Assembly: GCA_964530225.1 (NCBI GenBank)
Contig: CAZHBA010000057.1
Coordinates: 1 to 64,000 of the forward strand
Direction: 5' to 3'
Source of the DNA: CAZHBA01 sp964530225
GTDB lineage: Bacteria > Pseudomonadota > Alphaproteobacteria > UBA6615
Length of the DNA: 64,000 nucleotides
Shown: in pieces, positions 53,131 to 62,587 of the stretch
How positions within the stretch are numbered: the first letter of the stretch is position 1
How the letters are laid out: every line of letters begins with the position of its first letter
Made by a program: the position numbers and the translations under genes
The notes under the pieces: generated by a model
The model's database searches: none
What the model was told of the DNA's origin: nothing
Seen by the model: only the letters and a program-made list of their open reading frames with translations

Positions 53131-53392
53131 TGCTCCAGTAGTCCGGATTGTTACCGCTGCCCGATGACCGCCCCCACGACCTATCTACTTCTGTTCGATC
53201 CGAAGACCGAACTAAGACCCGCTCACCCCTGCGGTGGATTGGAGTGCGGTTATTTTATTCGGGGGGTTCACCCTCAACTCAAATACTTAATAGATAGTGA
53301 TCACGTAAGCATTTTTTGTCGTATGAACCGCACCCACACTAGGAAAACCGAGCCTATATTCCAAGCCTTTTTTCAAAAAAAACAAATCTATT

Positions 53393-54280
53393 CTAGGAAT
53401 AACGCAAAATAGTAACACGCGGTACTCCTGTAATATCTGCCCGAAAACCCGCGGGTTTAAAGCCCTCGTCGCGTGCCAGTGAGTCTATTTCTTCGTGTTG
53501 ACCGGCCCCCATCTCGAATAAAGCGAACCCACTGGGTGCGAGAATTTCGAATGTGAGGGGCAATAGAGTTCGATACACATCAAGGCCGTCCCTACCTCCA
53601 TCCAGAGCTCCCCTGGGCTCGTAGCGCGCCACCTCGGGTGCCAGCCCCGCAATATCCCCAGTGGGGATGTAGGGCGGATTACTGATGACCACATCAAACC
53701 GCCCAGCGAGCGGTGCGGTCCAGTCGCCGATGATAAATTCCGCGCGGGTACCAAGACCCAATGTATCGGCGTTGCGCCGCGCTAGCGCAATGGCGGACGG
53801 GCTGATATCGACGCCAACCCCCCACGCCGCCGGAAATTCATGCAGCAAGGCCAGTAAAAGGCATCCGGAACCAGTCCCCAGATCGAGGATACGAAATTGT
53901 CGGTCCCGCTCGGGCAAATACTCACACGCGGCCTCGATTATCGTTTCGGAATCCGGGCGTGGCGTGAGGACGCTGGCGGAGACTTCGAAGTTGAGCGACC
54001 AGAATTCGCGCGTGCCGAGGATGTGGGCTATCGGTTCGCGTGCGCAGCGGCGAACGGCCATGGCTAACAACATCTCGGCCTCTTGCGTCAACAGACGGCG
54101 TTTTGAACGAGCGATCAAACCGGCGGTGGTTTCGCCGGTCGCCGCGCTAACGAGCAGCCTCGCATCGAGGCGGGCGCTATCCACATCTGCCGCCTCCAGA
54201 CGCTGTACAATGGTGTTCAGGGCGGTGGCCACATCACCACCGATGTTCACAATTTCACCAATGTCCGCCGCAGCTGTCAT
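53393..54280 (-). CDS. prmC: Peptide chain release factor N5-glutamine methyltransferase
   Basis: Methylates the Gln of the GGQ motif in RF1 and RF2. The N-terminal helical domain binds the factor; the SAM site has ILDLGTGSGCLLLALL; the catalytic motif is VVISNPPYIPTGD. The 295 residues are normal. It starts 5 bases after prfA, its substrate gene, so the two are co-translated. Confidence 0.96.
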   Translation of the reverse strand: MTAAADIGEIVNIGGDVATALNTIVQRLEAADVDSARLDARLLVSAATGETTAGLIARSKRRLLTQEAEMLLAMAVRRCAREPIAHILGTREFWSLNFEVSASVLTPRPDSETIIEAACEYLPERDRQFRILDLGTGSGCLLLALLHEFPAAWGVGVDISPSAIALARRNADTLGLGTRAEFIIGDWTAPLAGRFDVVISNPPYIPTGDIAGLAPEVARYEPRGALDGGRDGLDVYRTLLPLTFEILAPSGFALFEMGAGQHEEIDSLARDEGFKPAGFRADITGVPRVTILRYS

Positions 54281-54285
54281 GCCAG

Positions 54286-55356
54286 TTAGTTGTCCTGCGC
54301 CATGCGTGCCGCCTGATCTTCGGTGGTGAGGGCGTCGACAAGTTCGTCCAATGCTTCGCCGTTGAGGATTTTTTCTAGCTTGTGCAGCGTCAGTCCGATG
54401 CGGTGGTCGGTAACCCGGCCTTGGGGATAATTATAGGTGCGGATGCGTTCGGAGCGGTCGCCGGAACCAATCTGGCTACGCCGGTCGGCGGCGCGCTCGT
54501 CTTGCTGGCGCTGGCGCTCGCACTCGTACAAACGCGCCCGCAGCACCCGCATCGCCTTGGCCCGGTTTTTGTGCTGCGACTTCTCGTCCTGTTGGGTAAC
54601 CACGATACCAGTCGGTAAATGGGTAATCCGCACCGCGCTGTCGGTGGTGTTAACCGATTGGCCACCGGGGCCGGACGCGCGGTAAGTATCGACGCGCATT
54701 TCGTTCTCGGCAACCTCGATATCCACGTCCTCGGCCTCTGGCAGCACCGCGACGGTGGCCGCCGATGTGTGGATGCGGCCGCTGCTCTCAGTCTCGGGAA
54801 CGCGCTGGACGCGGTGCACCCCAGATTCGAATCTCAACCGCGCGAACACATTACGGCCATTAATACTGGCAATGATTTCCTTGTAGCCGCCAATGCCGGT
54901 ATTACTGGCGTTCATCACTTCCACTTTCCAACCGCGCAGTTCGGCATAGCGCTGGTACATTCGGAACAAATTTGCGGCGAAGAGCCCCGCCTCGTCCCCA
55001 CCGGTACCGGCACGAATTTCCAAAATGGCGTTGCGGGCATCGGCGACGTCCTTGGGCAGCAACATTATTTGCAGCTGTTCCTCGAGTTCGGGTTCGCGCG
55101 CCTTCAGTTCTTCGAGTTCGGCCTCGACCATCGACCGCATCTCGTCGTCGCTGTCGTCGCGTAAAGAAATGAGGTCCTCGGCCTCGCTGTGGAGGTTTCG
55201 TAGCGCGGTGATGGTTTCCACCACCGGGGACAAATCTGAATACTCCTTGGATAATTTGGCGTAGGCCTGGGAATCCGAGGCATCGGCCTCGTTCAATAGG
55301 CGTTCCAACTCCTTGTGCCGATCGACTACTCGATCGAGTTTTCCTTCGAGGCTCAT
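54286..55356 (-). CDS. prfA: Peptide chain release factor 1
   Basis: Recognises UAA and UAG and releases the peptide. The catalytic GGQ is in ASGPGGQSVNTTDSAVRITH. The N-terminal coiled coil is ADASDSQAYAKLSKEYSDLS, and IRTYNYPQGRVTDHRIGL is the conserved C-terminal segment. At 356 residues it is the normal length. It lies between hisS and prmC. A UGA-Sec organism needs RF2, not RF1, for UGA; the RF2 gene is not in this window. Confidence 0.97.
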   Translation of the reverse strand: MSLEGKLDRVVDRHKELERLLNEADASDSQAYAKLSKEYSDLSPVVETITALRNLHSEAEDLISLRDDSDDEMRSMVEAELEELKAREPELEEQLQIMLLPKDVADARNAILEIRAGTGGDEAGLFAANLFRMYQRYAELRGWKVEVMNASNTGIGGYKEIIASINGRNVFARLRFESGVHRVQRVPETESSGRIHTSAATVAVLPEAEDVDIEVAENEMRVDTYRASGPGGQSVNTTDSAVRITHLPTGIVVTQQDEKSQHKNRAKAMRVLRARLYECERQRQQDERAADRRSQIGSGDRSERIRTYNYPQGRVTDHRIGLTLHKLEKILNGEALDELVDALTTEDQAARMAQDN

Positions 55357-55454
55357 GGACTCGTTTTCTCTAGCGGGAGGGAATTTATACTGGTTCGTAA
55401 CGATTCATCGTTAGACCGCGTCATGGCGGCCGGTTAGCCTAGTGTTAATGCCGG

Positions 55455-56699
55455 CTAACGGTATTCGGCCAAATGGTCTTTCAATTCGGCCAGCGACACA
55501 TCGGTTTGCGATCCCTCATCGAGGTTTCGCACCGTCGCGCCGTCGCGCGCCAGTTCATCGTCACCAAGGAAAATCGCCACCAATGCGCCGATCTTATCGG
55601 CGCGTCGCAGACCCCGTTTCAAGCCGCCACGATAGTTTAGTTCGATCATGAAACCCGATTTCCTGAGATCGTGCGCCACTTTGAGCGCTGCTTTTTCACC
55701 GGCCGCGCCGATGCCAATGACCGAAATCGGACGGGAGCTCACAGGCGCCGAGCCAATCAACATCGACAAACGTTCGATTCCGGCTGCCCATCCGACACCA
55801 GGCGTCGGCTGTCCGCCCATCATCTCCATCAGGCCGTCATAGCGCCCGCCCGCTAGCACCGTTCCTTGGGCACCGAGCTGGTCGGTCGTGAACTCGAATG
55901 CGGTGTGACAGTAATAATCGAGGCCGCGCACCAGCCTTGGGTTAATCTGGTAGGCAATCTCCAGATCTTCAAGGCCACCACGCACCGTATCAAAAAATGC
56001 CTGAGCGTCGGGCGTCAAATAATCGGCGAACGACGGCGCGCCGGTGACGATCGCCTTATCGTCGTTATTCTTGGAATCGAGAATTCGCAAAGGGTTACGC
56101 TCGAGGCGCTGCTGGCTGTCCTCCGACAACTGGTCACGAAAACTCTCCAGATAGGCCACCAGCGCGTCGCGATAGGCGGCGCGGCTTTCATTGTCGCCAA
56201 GGGTGTTCAGCTCGAGCGTCGTCGCCGGCAGGACACCAAGGGCGTCGAGGGTCGCCGCCGCCAGCGCGATGACTTCAACGTCGCCGACCGGCTCGGCGAT
56301 ACCAATCAGCTCGACGCCGATTTGAGTGAACTGCCGCAGCCGGCCTTTTTGCGGCCGCTCGTGACGGAACATCGGTCCGGCGTAACACCATTTCAGCGGC
56401 ATTTCGTTCTGCAATCCGCCCGACATGACCGCCCGCACAATCCCTGCCGTGCCTTCCGGCCGCAGGGTCAAGCTGTCGCCCCCTTTGTCCTCGAAGGTGT
56501 ACATCTCCTTGGTAACGATGTCCGAGGTCTCGCCCAGGGTGCGCTGGAAAACGTCGGTAAATTCGAACACCGGCGTTTCGATCGGCCCGTAGCCATAGCT
56601 TTCAGCAGCCGCACGCGCGGTATCGACAATATGGACGTGGGTACGTGAATCGTCACCGATCAGGTCGCGTGTTCCACGCACGGGCCGCAATTTAGCCAA
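55455..56699 (-). CDS. hisS: Histidine-tRNA ligase
   Basis: Class II synthetase, 414 residues. Motif 1 region RPVRGTRDLIGDDS, motif 2 FRHERPQKGRLRQFTQIGVE, the HisRS-specific VRGLDYYCHTAFEFT and motif 3 AGGRYDGLMEMMGG plus GWAAGIERL are all present. The C-terminal anticodon domain follows (DLRKSGFMIELNYRGGLKRG). It is the fourth gene upstream of clpB in the minus-strand block rodZ-ispG-hisS-prfA-prmC. Confidence 0.97.
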   Translation of the reverse strand: MAKLRPVRGTRDLIGDDSRTHVHIVDTARAAAESYGYGPIETPVFEFTDVFQRTLGETSDIVTKEMYTFEDKGGDSLTLRPEGTAGIVRAVMSGGLQNEMPLKWCYAGPMFRHERPQKGRLRQFTQIGVELIGIAEPVGDVEVIALAAATLDALGVLPATTLELNTLGDNESRAAYRDALVAYLESFRDQLSEDSQQRLERNPLRILDSKNNDDKAIVTGAPSFADYLTPDAQAFFDTVRGGLEDLEIAYQINPRLVRGLDYYCHTAFEFTTDQLGAQGTVLAGGRYDGLMEMMGGQPTPGVGWAAGIERLSMLIGSAPVSSRPISVIGIGAAGEKAALKVAHDLRKSGFMIELNYRGGLKRGLRRADKIGALVAIFLGDDELARDGATVRNLDEGSQTDVSLAELKDHLAEYR

Positions 56700-56723
56700 G
56701 ACAGATTTCCCGGAAAGTTTTAA

Positions 56724-57860
56724 TTATTCGGCCGCCGCCGACAGGCGCTCAGAGGATAAAGCCAAGTCAGCCTCGATCTCCGCCGCCTTTTCCTCAACAA
56801 GTTGGACCAGATGATCGACGATATCCACATCCTGCAACCGATGATGCTGCTGACCGGCGATATAAACCTGATGTGTACCCCGTCCCCCACCGGTAAATCC
56901 AACATCGGTCTGTACAGCCTCGCCAGGCCCATTGACGACGCAGCCGATCACCGAGACCGTCATCGGCGTGGTGATGTGAGCTAGCCGTTCTTCGAGCACG
57001 CACACGGTTTCGATCACGTCGAACTGTTGGCGCGCACAGGATGGGCACGAAATCAGATTGACGCCACGGTGGCGTAGCCCCAGCGATTTAAGCAAGTCGA
57101 ACCCAACTTTTACTTCCTCGACCGGGTCCGCCGAAAGCGAGACACGGATGGTGTCGCCAATACCCAACCATAGCAGCATGCCCAGCCCGATCGACGACTT
57201 AACCGTGCCGGTGCGCAACCCGCCGGCTTCGGTAATGCCTATGTGGAGCGGATAGTCACAGGCCTCGGCCAAGCCTTGATAGGCGGCAACCGCCAGAAAC
57301 ACGTCCGACGCCTTCACCGAGATCTTGAACTCGCGAAAATCTTCGTCCTCCAGTAGCTTGACGGAATTTAACGCGCTCTCGACCAGCGCGTCCGGGCAGA
57401 GCTCGCCGTATTTATCCAACAACTCGCGCTCGAGACTGCCAGCGTTAACGCCGATGCGCATGGAACAATTGTTGTCGCGCGCGGCTTTGACGACTTCGCG
57501 CACCTGCTCGCGCGAGCCGATGTTGCCAGGGTTGAGGCGCAGGCAGGCAGCGCCCGCCTCGGCGGCCTCGATAGCCCGCTTATAATGAAAATGGATATCC
57601 GCTACAATCGGCACGGTGACTTCGAGCAGAATTTGTTTAAACGCCACCGTACTGTCCTCATCCGGGCATGACACCCGAACGATATCGGCGCCGGCACCCT
57701 CTAACTCGTGTATCTGGGCCACCGTCGCCGCCACATCCGAGGTCAGTGTATTGGTCATCGATTGTACGGTGACTGGCGCATCGCCACCCACGGCCACGCC
57801 TCCGACGGAGATTTGGCGGCTTTTACGGCGATGTATGTCCCTATAAGGGCGCACGCTCAT
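56724..57860 (-). CDS. ispG: 4-hydroxy-3-methylbut-2-enyl diphosphate synthase (flavodoxin)
   Basis: Iron-sulfur enzyme of the MEP isoprenoid pathway. The TIM-barrel part has VQSMTNTLTSDVAATVAQIH and LRLNPGNIGSREQVREVVKA; the 4Fe-4S ligands are in ISCPSCARQQFDV and VIGCVVNGPGEA. The 378-residue length is usual. It lies between rodZ and hisS with short gaps. Confidence 0.97.
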   Translation of the reverse strand: MSVRPYRDIHRRKSRQISVGGVAVGGDAPVTVQSMTNTLTSDVAATVAQIHELEGAGADIVRVSCPDEDSTVAFKQILLEVTVPIVADIHFHYKRAIEAAEAGAACLRLNPGNIGSREQVREVVKAARDNNCSMRIGVNAGSLERELLDKYGELCPDALVESALNSVKLLEDEDFREFKISVKASDVFLAVAAYQGLAEACDYPLHIGITEAGGLRTGTVKSSIGLGMLLWLGIGDTIRVSLSADPVEEVKVGFDLLKSLGLRHRGVNLISCPSCARQQFDVIETVCVLEERLAHITTPMTVSVIGCVVNGPGEAVQTDVGFTGGGRGTHQVYIAGQQHHRLQDVDIVDHLVQLVEEKAAEIEADLALSSERLSAAAE

Positions 57861-57982
57861 CGTTTTGTCCTAAAACGGAACGACCAGTTGAAAGCGGGAG
57901 TGACTCGCACCGTAACATGCGCGCGGGACTGCTAAATATCAAGCCACCGCAGATCCGCGAGGCCAAGCTAAAGAATAGGTAG

Positions 57983-59350
57983 CTACTGAATAACGGCTTC
58001 GCCGACTCTCAATAATTCCACATCGAGGCGCACATTATGCAAGATCACACCATCCAAACCGATCCGCGGGACCGGGGCGCCATCGACAGAAATGATCAAT
58101 CCACCAGCATTACCCGTCGACATTACCAAATCATTACGGTTGGGAACCAGGTAACGATCGCCGGGGCGCAACATACGGGTCAACAGGACGTTCTGATTAC
58201 CATCGAGGACTTGCACCCAACTGTCAGCGCGGGCGCCAATGACGACCCGTGCTTCCTGATTTATAACCCCATAGGGTCGCCCATCGTCACCCACATTCGC
58301 GACACCTTCATCGGCGGGAATACTCGGTAAATCAGCTAGCAGGGTCCCTAGATCCGGCGTTGAGGGTTCAGGCGATGGCGGTGTGGCCACGGTCGGTTTG
58401 GCGATAGGCTGCGGCGGCTTTGCGGCCGCATTGGCTGCGGCCGGAGTCAACTCGTTTTCGTCAAGCGCCAGAGGTTCGGCCACCTCGGCAGGTACCTCGA
58501 CAACTTTGACCGGAGGTTCGACTACCTTAACAGGCGGCTCGACGGCAGCCGGCACCGGCACTTTGCTCACGATCTCGATCGGTTGCGGTTCGGCTTGGAT
58601 TTGCTGTGGCTCAGGCTCGGTTACGGCAGGCTCTGTGGTTGCCGGCGCGATGGCTTGTTCCAGCTGTTGAACCAGTTTCTCGTCTACGCTGGAGACTTGT
58701 TCTTCGGTACCCACGGTCGGTGCATCGGTCTCTTTCTTGACCGGCTCGGTATTCGCGGCTGCGGTTTGTTCGATGGTTTTAGCGTCAACAGACATAACCG
58801 GTTCGGCCACCGCAACCGCTGCACCATTCGTCTGTTGATCCGCCACCTGCGCGCCTATCGTCGATTCGAAGCCCGGCGGCGATGGAACGGCGGATACATC
58901 CACAGAGTTGTCTGTTTGGAGAAAATACCAACCGGCGAAAACAGCTGCTGCAACTACGGTGCAGGCTGCAACAACCTTGCTGGTGGGAAACCAACCGTCG
59001 GTCGACGGCTCCGGAAAATCGAGATCGGGTTGCTCTTTGGTCCCGCTCGCTTCAGCCTTGAATTGATCCAGCAGCGCTGCCGTCTCGAGGCCGAGATAGT
59101 CAGCGTAGGAACGAACGAACCCACGCGCGTAAACCTGACCCGGCAGGTCTTCGTAACGGCCGTCTTCGATGGATTGCAGAAATTTCGCACGGATACGCAA
59201 GGAACCAGCGACATCGGCAACGCTGCGGCCAGTGATCTCACGTGCCTCACGCAGGAAAGCGCCAACATTTTCTGTCAGCGATTCGTCTTGTTCCACATCC
59301 ACGCGGTCGCCTTCGGTTACATGGAAAGGCTCTGGTTTCACTTCGGCCAT
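57983..59350 (-). CDS. RodZ-like helix-turn-helix/DUF4115 protein
   Basis: A 455-residue single-pass membrane protein. It has an N-terminal HTH_25 domain (VGAFLREAREITGRSVADVA, then YEDLPGQVYARGFVRSYADY), a membrane segment (VVAACTVVAAAVFAGWYFL, about residues 130-148), a long acidic/proline linker with tandem PPVKVVEPPVKVVEVP, and a C-terminal DUF4115 beta domain (ARVVIGARADSWVQVLDGNQ). Proteins of this layout link MreB to the periplasm and guide cell shape. It is the first gene of the run to clpB. Confidence 0.9.
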   Translation of the reverse strand: MAEVKPEPFHVTEGDRVDVEQDESLTENVGAFLREAREITGRSVADVAGSLRIRAKFLQSIEDGRYEDLPGQVYARGFVRSYADYLGLETAALLDQFKAEASGTKEQPDLDFPEPSTDGWFPTSKVVAACTVVAAAVFAGWYFLQTDNSVDVSAVPSPPGFESTIGAQVADQQTNGAAVAVAEPVMSVDAKTIEQTAAANTEPVKKETDAPTVGTEEQVSSVDEKLVQQLEQAIAPATTEPAVTEPEPQQIQAEPQPIEIVSKVPVPAAVEPPVKVVEPPVKVVEVPAEVAEPLALDENELTPAAANAAAKPPQPIAKPTVATPPSPEPSTPDLGTLLADLPSIPADEGVANVGDDGRPYGVINQEARVVIGARADSWVQVLDGNQNVLLTRMLRPGDRYLVPNRNDLVMSTGNAGGLIISVDGAPVPRIGLDGVILHNVRLDVELLRVGEAVIQ

Positions 59351-59528
59351 TTATTACGCCAGTATCTGCTCGCCAAACACATCCGGCTGCAGCCAATTAC
59401 GGCAATTGGTGTTCTGAATTTCATTAACCAAAATATCCTATCTAACAAGTGTTAAGTAAAAGAAAATAAACCATCTTCGATGGTGGAAGCCGCTATTTTT
59501 AACCAAACCAGTATTGGTGACAACAACC

Positions 59529-59795
59529 CTAAATTGTAATGCCTTGATCGTAGGCAAATAAATTTAGGCGCGAGCGTATACTCGCGGCGGATGAGGGTAA
59601 TAAAGTATTTAAATAGCCGCTCATTGTGGCCACATCCAAGCTCAATACCATCGATTTAACCGGTCCAATATTGGCCGGCGACATCAACAATTCGCGAATA
59701 CCAATCCCGAGTAAGACCATCGCGGCAAGCGGATCGCCGACCATAACATCGTGTAATCTACGCAACAGTCGGCGGGAGTCCGTCCAAGGCGCTGT
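59529..59795 (-). pseudogene. ptsP: ptsP collapsed by a large internal deletion
   Basis: The frame reads DSRRLLRRLHDVM, the very N-terminus of PtsP (typically PRRLLRRLR.VMA), then runs in frame into GDPLAAMVLLGIGIRELLMS, PANIGPVKSMVLSLDVATMS and NLFAYDQGITI, the C-terminal 70 residues of enzyme I-Ntr. Some 650 codons, including the GAF domain and the phospho-His domain, are gone. An upstream TAA (59796-59798) removes the start. Position between lysC and the translation block is where ptsP normally lies, which supports the call. Confidence 0.82.
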
Positions 59796-59885
59796 TTAAG
59801 CTGTCATTTCTGTCTCAACTCCGCCGCACAGCGGCCGAGAAAATATCCGAACTGCGGCTATTCAGGGTGTTGAATTATCGCGCAG

Positions 59886-61121
59886 TCAGGCGGCGTCGAG
59901 CCCGTAGGCGCTGTGCAACGCGCGTAGCGCCAGCTCCGTAAATTCTTCAGCGATCAATACGCTAATCTTAATTTCCGATGTCGAGATCACTAATATGTTG
60001 ATGTTGTGCTCGGCGAGCGCCGAAAACATCCGCGTGGCAACTCCGGCGTGGCTGCGCATGCCGACCCCGACGACGGACACCTTGACCACGTTGGCGTCGG
60101 GCACCGATGCCGCAAAGCCCAGTTCAAACTTGCACGCATCGAGCACACTCATGGCACGCTCCAAATCGCCGCGCGAAACGGTAAATGTCAGGTCCGTGGC
60201 GCTGCCGTCTTCGGACACGTTTTGCACGATCATGTCGACATTGACGTTGGCGTCGGACAACGGGCCGAAGATCGCCGCCGCCACGCCGGGTCGGTCGGGC
60301 ACATGCAGCAACGTAATTTTCGCTTCATCGCGGCTATAGGTAACACCGCTTACTATTTCCTGCTCCATTATCTCTTCCTCGGCAACGACCAGTGTTCCTG
60401 GCAGATCGCTGCCCACCTTACCGTCAAACGAAGACAATACCTGCAAGGGTACGCCATGGTTCATCGCCAGTTGCACCGAGCGCGTCTGCAGGACCTTGGC
60501 GCCAAGCGACGCCATTTCCAGCATCTCCTCGTAGGTGATTTTATCGAGTTTACGCGCGCGCGTCACGATTCTAGGGTCGGACGTATAGACGCCGTCAACA
60601 TCGGTATAAATATCGCAGCGCTCGGCACCCAACGCGACGGAAAGTGCAACCGCGGTGGTGTCGGACCCGCCGCGGCCAAACGTCGTGATGCGGTTATCGG
60701 GGCCGAGCCCCTGAAAGCCCGCCACCACACAAACTTGATCGTCGGCCAGCCGCTGCTCTAGTTCTTCCGTCTCGACACCCAAGATGCGTGCTCTGCCGTG
60801 GACGTCGTCGGTGCGAATCGGGATTTGCCACCCTTGCCACGAGCGCGCCGATACGCCCATTTGTTGTAGGCTTAAGGCCAGCAATCCACTGGTTACCTGC
60901 TCACCGGTAGAGACGACCGCATCGTACTCGCGGGCATCGTGCATCGGGTTGGCCTCACTGGTTAGCGCAACCAGATCGTCGGTGCCTCCCCCCATCGCCG
61001 ACACCACGGCGGTGACCTGGTTTCCCCGTTTGACTTCGACCTTAATCTTGGCCGCGGCCGCACGGATACGATCGAGATCAGCGACGGAAGTTCCGCCAAA
61101 TTTTGCCACTATCCGGCCCAT
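59886..61121 (-). CDS. lysC: Aspartate kinase
   Basis: First step of Lys/Thr/Met synthesis. The N-terminal kinase domain has VAKFGGTSVADLDRIRAAAA, VSTGEQVTSGLLALSLQQMG and FGRGGSDTTAVALSVAL. Two ACT domains follow for feedback control (TLLHVPDRPGVAAAIFGPLS; VSVVGVGMRSHAGVATRMFS). The frame is open from 61253, but ATG 61121 (MGRIVAKFGG) is the family start, giving about 411 residues. It is divergent from ubiG, with the remnant of ptsP downstream. Confidence 0.96.
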   Translation of the reverse strand: MGRIVAKFGGTSVADLDRIRAAAAKIKVEVKRGNQVTAVVSAMGGGTDDLVALTSEANPMHDAREYDAVVSTGEQVTSGLLALSLQQMGVSARSWQGWQIPIRTDDVHGRARILGVETEELEQRLADDQVCVVAGFQGLGPDNRITTFGRGGSDTTAVALSVALGAERCDIYTDVDGVYTSDPRIVTRARKLDKITYEEMLEMASLGAKVLQTRSVQLAMNHGVPLQVLSSFDGKVGSDLPGTLVVAEEEIMEQEIVSGVTYSRDEAKITLLHVPDRPGVAAAIFGPLSDANVNVDMIVQNVSEDGSATDLTFTVSRGDLERAMSVLDACKFELGFAASVPDANVVKVSVVGVGMRSHAGVATRMFSALAEHNINILVISTSEIKISVLIAEEFTELALRALHSAYGLDAA

Positions 61122-61274
61122 GACATCTCCATTTACCCATTGCCCCACAACGCGAAAACCACCGTGTAGAAATTCCTGCCAGACGTCGCATCGATTCTCG
61201 GCCTTGCCGGGCAGGGGCGGCGTATCCATACTCAGTCGTTGAATCCATGACAAGTGGCGTTGACAGGACCCGTA

Positions 61275-62045
61275 ATGGCAGCCACCGCGGCAAACTCCAA
61301 CGACACCCCGTCGATCGACCCTGGCGAACTCGATAAATTTCGCGCCATGGCCGAAGAATGGTGGGATCCGGACGGCAAATTCCGCCCCCTACATAAATTC
61401 AACCCGGTCCGTCTGGAATATATCCGCGATGGGGCGTGCGCACACTTCGACCGCGATACCAGCTCTTTGAAGCCGTTATTCGGTCTGACGATGCTCGATG
61501 TCGGCTGCGGTGGCGGTCTGTTATGCGAACCTCTGGCCCGGTTAGGAGCCGAAGTCACGGGTATCGACGCTGTGTCACGCAATATCGAGATCGCTAGCGT
61601 CCACGCCGATACCGCCGCCGTATCGATCGATTACCGCATGGCAACGGTCGAGGAACTGGTGGCCGAAAAACGCCGGTTCGATATCGTGCTCAACATGGAA
61701 GTCATCGAGCATGTTGCCGATGTCGACGCCTTTCTCAGCGCCTGCGGCTTAGCAGTCAGTGATGGCGGCCTGATGTTTTTTGCCACCCTGAACCGCACCG
61801 CCAAGGCCTTCGCACTGGCCATCGTCGGCGGTGAGTATATTTTGCGCTGGCTGCCCCGCGGCACCCATGACTGGCGCAAGTTCGTGCGACCGTCCGAGCT
61901 GACACGGGAATTGGCCAGCGCCGATATCGAAGTAAACGATTTAACCGGGGTAACCTATAGCCCGCTGACGGACCAGTGGTCACTCAACCGGCAGGACCTC
62001 AACGTCAATTATATGGGGACGGGCGTGAAAGCTGCCCGAACATAA
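61275..62045 (+). CDS. ubiG: Ubiquinone biosynthesis O-methyltransferase
   Basis: Performs both O-methylations of ubiquinone synthesis. The SAM motif is MLDVGCGGGLLCEPLARLGA, with EEWWDPDGKFRPLHKFNPVR at the N-terminus and FATLNRTAKAFALAIVGGEY and LPRGTHDWRKFVRPSEL after the core; all are diagnostic of UbiG. The open frame reaches 61254; ATG 61275 is chosen because MALTGPV lies outside the family. About 256 residues. Confidence 0.96.
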   Translation: MAATAANSNDTPSIDPGELDKFRAMAEEWWDPDGKFRPLHKFNPVRLEYIRDGACAHFDRDTSSLKPLFGLTMLDVGCGGGLLCEPLARLGAEVTGIDAVSRNIEIASVHADTAAVSIDYRMATVEELVAEKRRFDIVLNMEVIEHVADVDAFLSACGLAVSDGGLMFFATLNRTAKAFALAIVGGEYILRWLPRGTHDWRKFVRPSELTRELASADIEVNDLTGVTYSPLTDQWSLNRQDLNVNYMGTGVKAART

Positions 62046-62060
62046 AGCCAAGTGAAACGC

Positions 62061-62477
62061 CTAGCTGTTGGGGCGCTTGATCCAGGGTACGCGTCCGACC
62101 GGCACTCCCTCGTCGGCCAGTTCTTCGGCTTCGTCGTTGGAGGCGTTACCGTAGATGTCGCGCGCTTCGGTTTCGCCGTAGTATATGCGCCGCGCCTCTT
62201 CGGGAAAATCATCGCCTACATCGTCGAAGTTCTTTTCGATATGGTCGCGCACCTCGCCCAGCATTTTGCGCAACTCCGCCGCCTTGGATTTGCGCGTTTC
62301 CTTGATTTCGCTTTTCGCCGCAACCGCGGGCGCCATGATCGACTTCGACACCACTGTGTCGCCACAGGTCGGGCACACTATCTGCTTTTTCTTTACCTGC
62401 TTTTCGAAACTCTCCGAATTGAGGAACCATCCCCCGAATTCGTGCCCTTCCGCACAGGTCATATTAAAGTTAATCAT
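62061..62477 (-). CDS. DUF1178 family protein
   Basis: A 138-residue protein with an N-terminal zinc-ribbon-like region: C in MTCAEGHEFGGWF and the CPTCG pair, followed by a helical acidic C-terminus (RKMLGEVRDHIEKNFDDVGD and ARRIYYGETEARDIYG). Function unknown. It is normally found beside grxC and a carbon-nitrogen hydrolase gene; the hydrolase is missing here and a methyltransferase gene stands in its place. It converges on ubiG. Confidence 0.93.
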   Translation of the reverse strand: MINFNMTCAEGHEFGGWFLNSESFEKQVKKKQIVCPTCGDTVVSKSIMAPAVAAKSEIKETRKSKAAELRKMLGEVRDHIEKNFDDVGDDFPEEARRIYYGETEARDIYGNASNDEAEELADEGVPVGRVPWIKRPNS

Positions 62478-62587
62478 CGCTCCAAGCGCCGGTTACACGT
62501 ATAACGCCGGTAAGGGTCTATCACTGGCTTCGTCACCCCGTGAATTGGTAATTTCACACCGAAAAGCAAGCGGCTTATTTCACTACG

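Noticed and set aside
53131..53392. Plus-strand frame between the DUF4167 gene and prmC
   Set aside because: Low-complexity, no start context or family; treated as intergenic.
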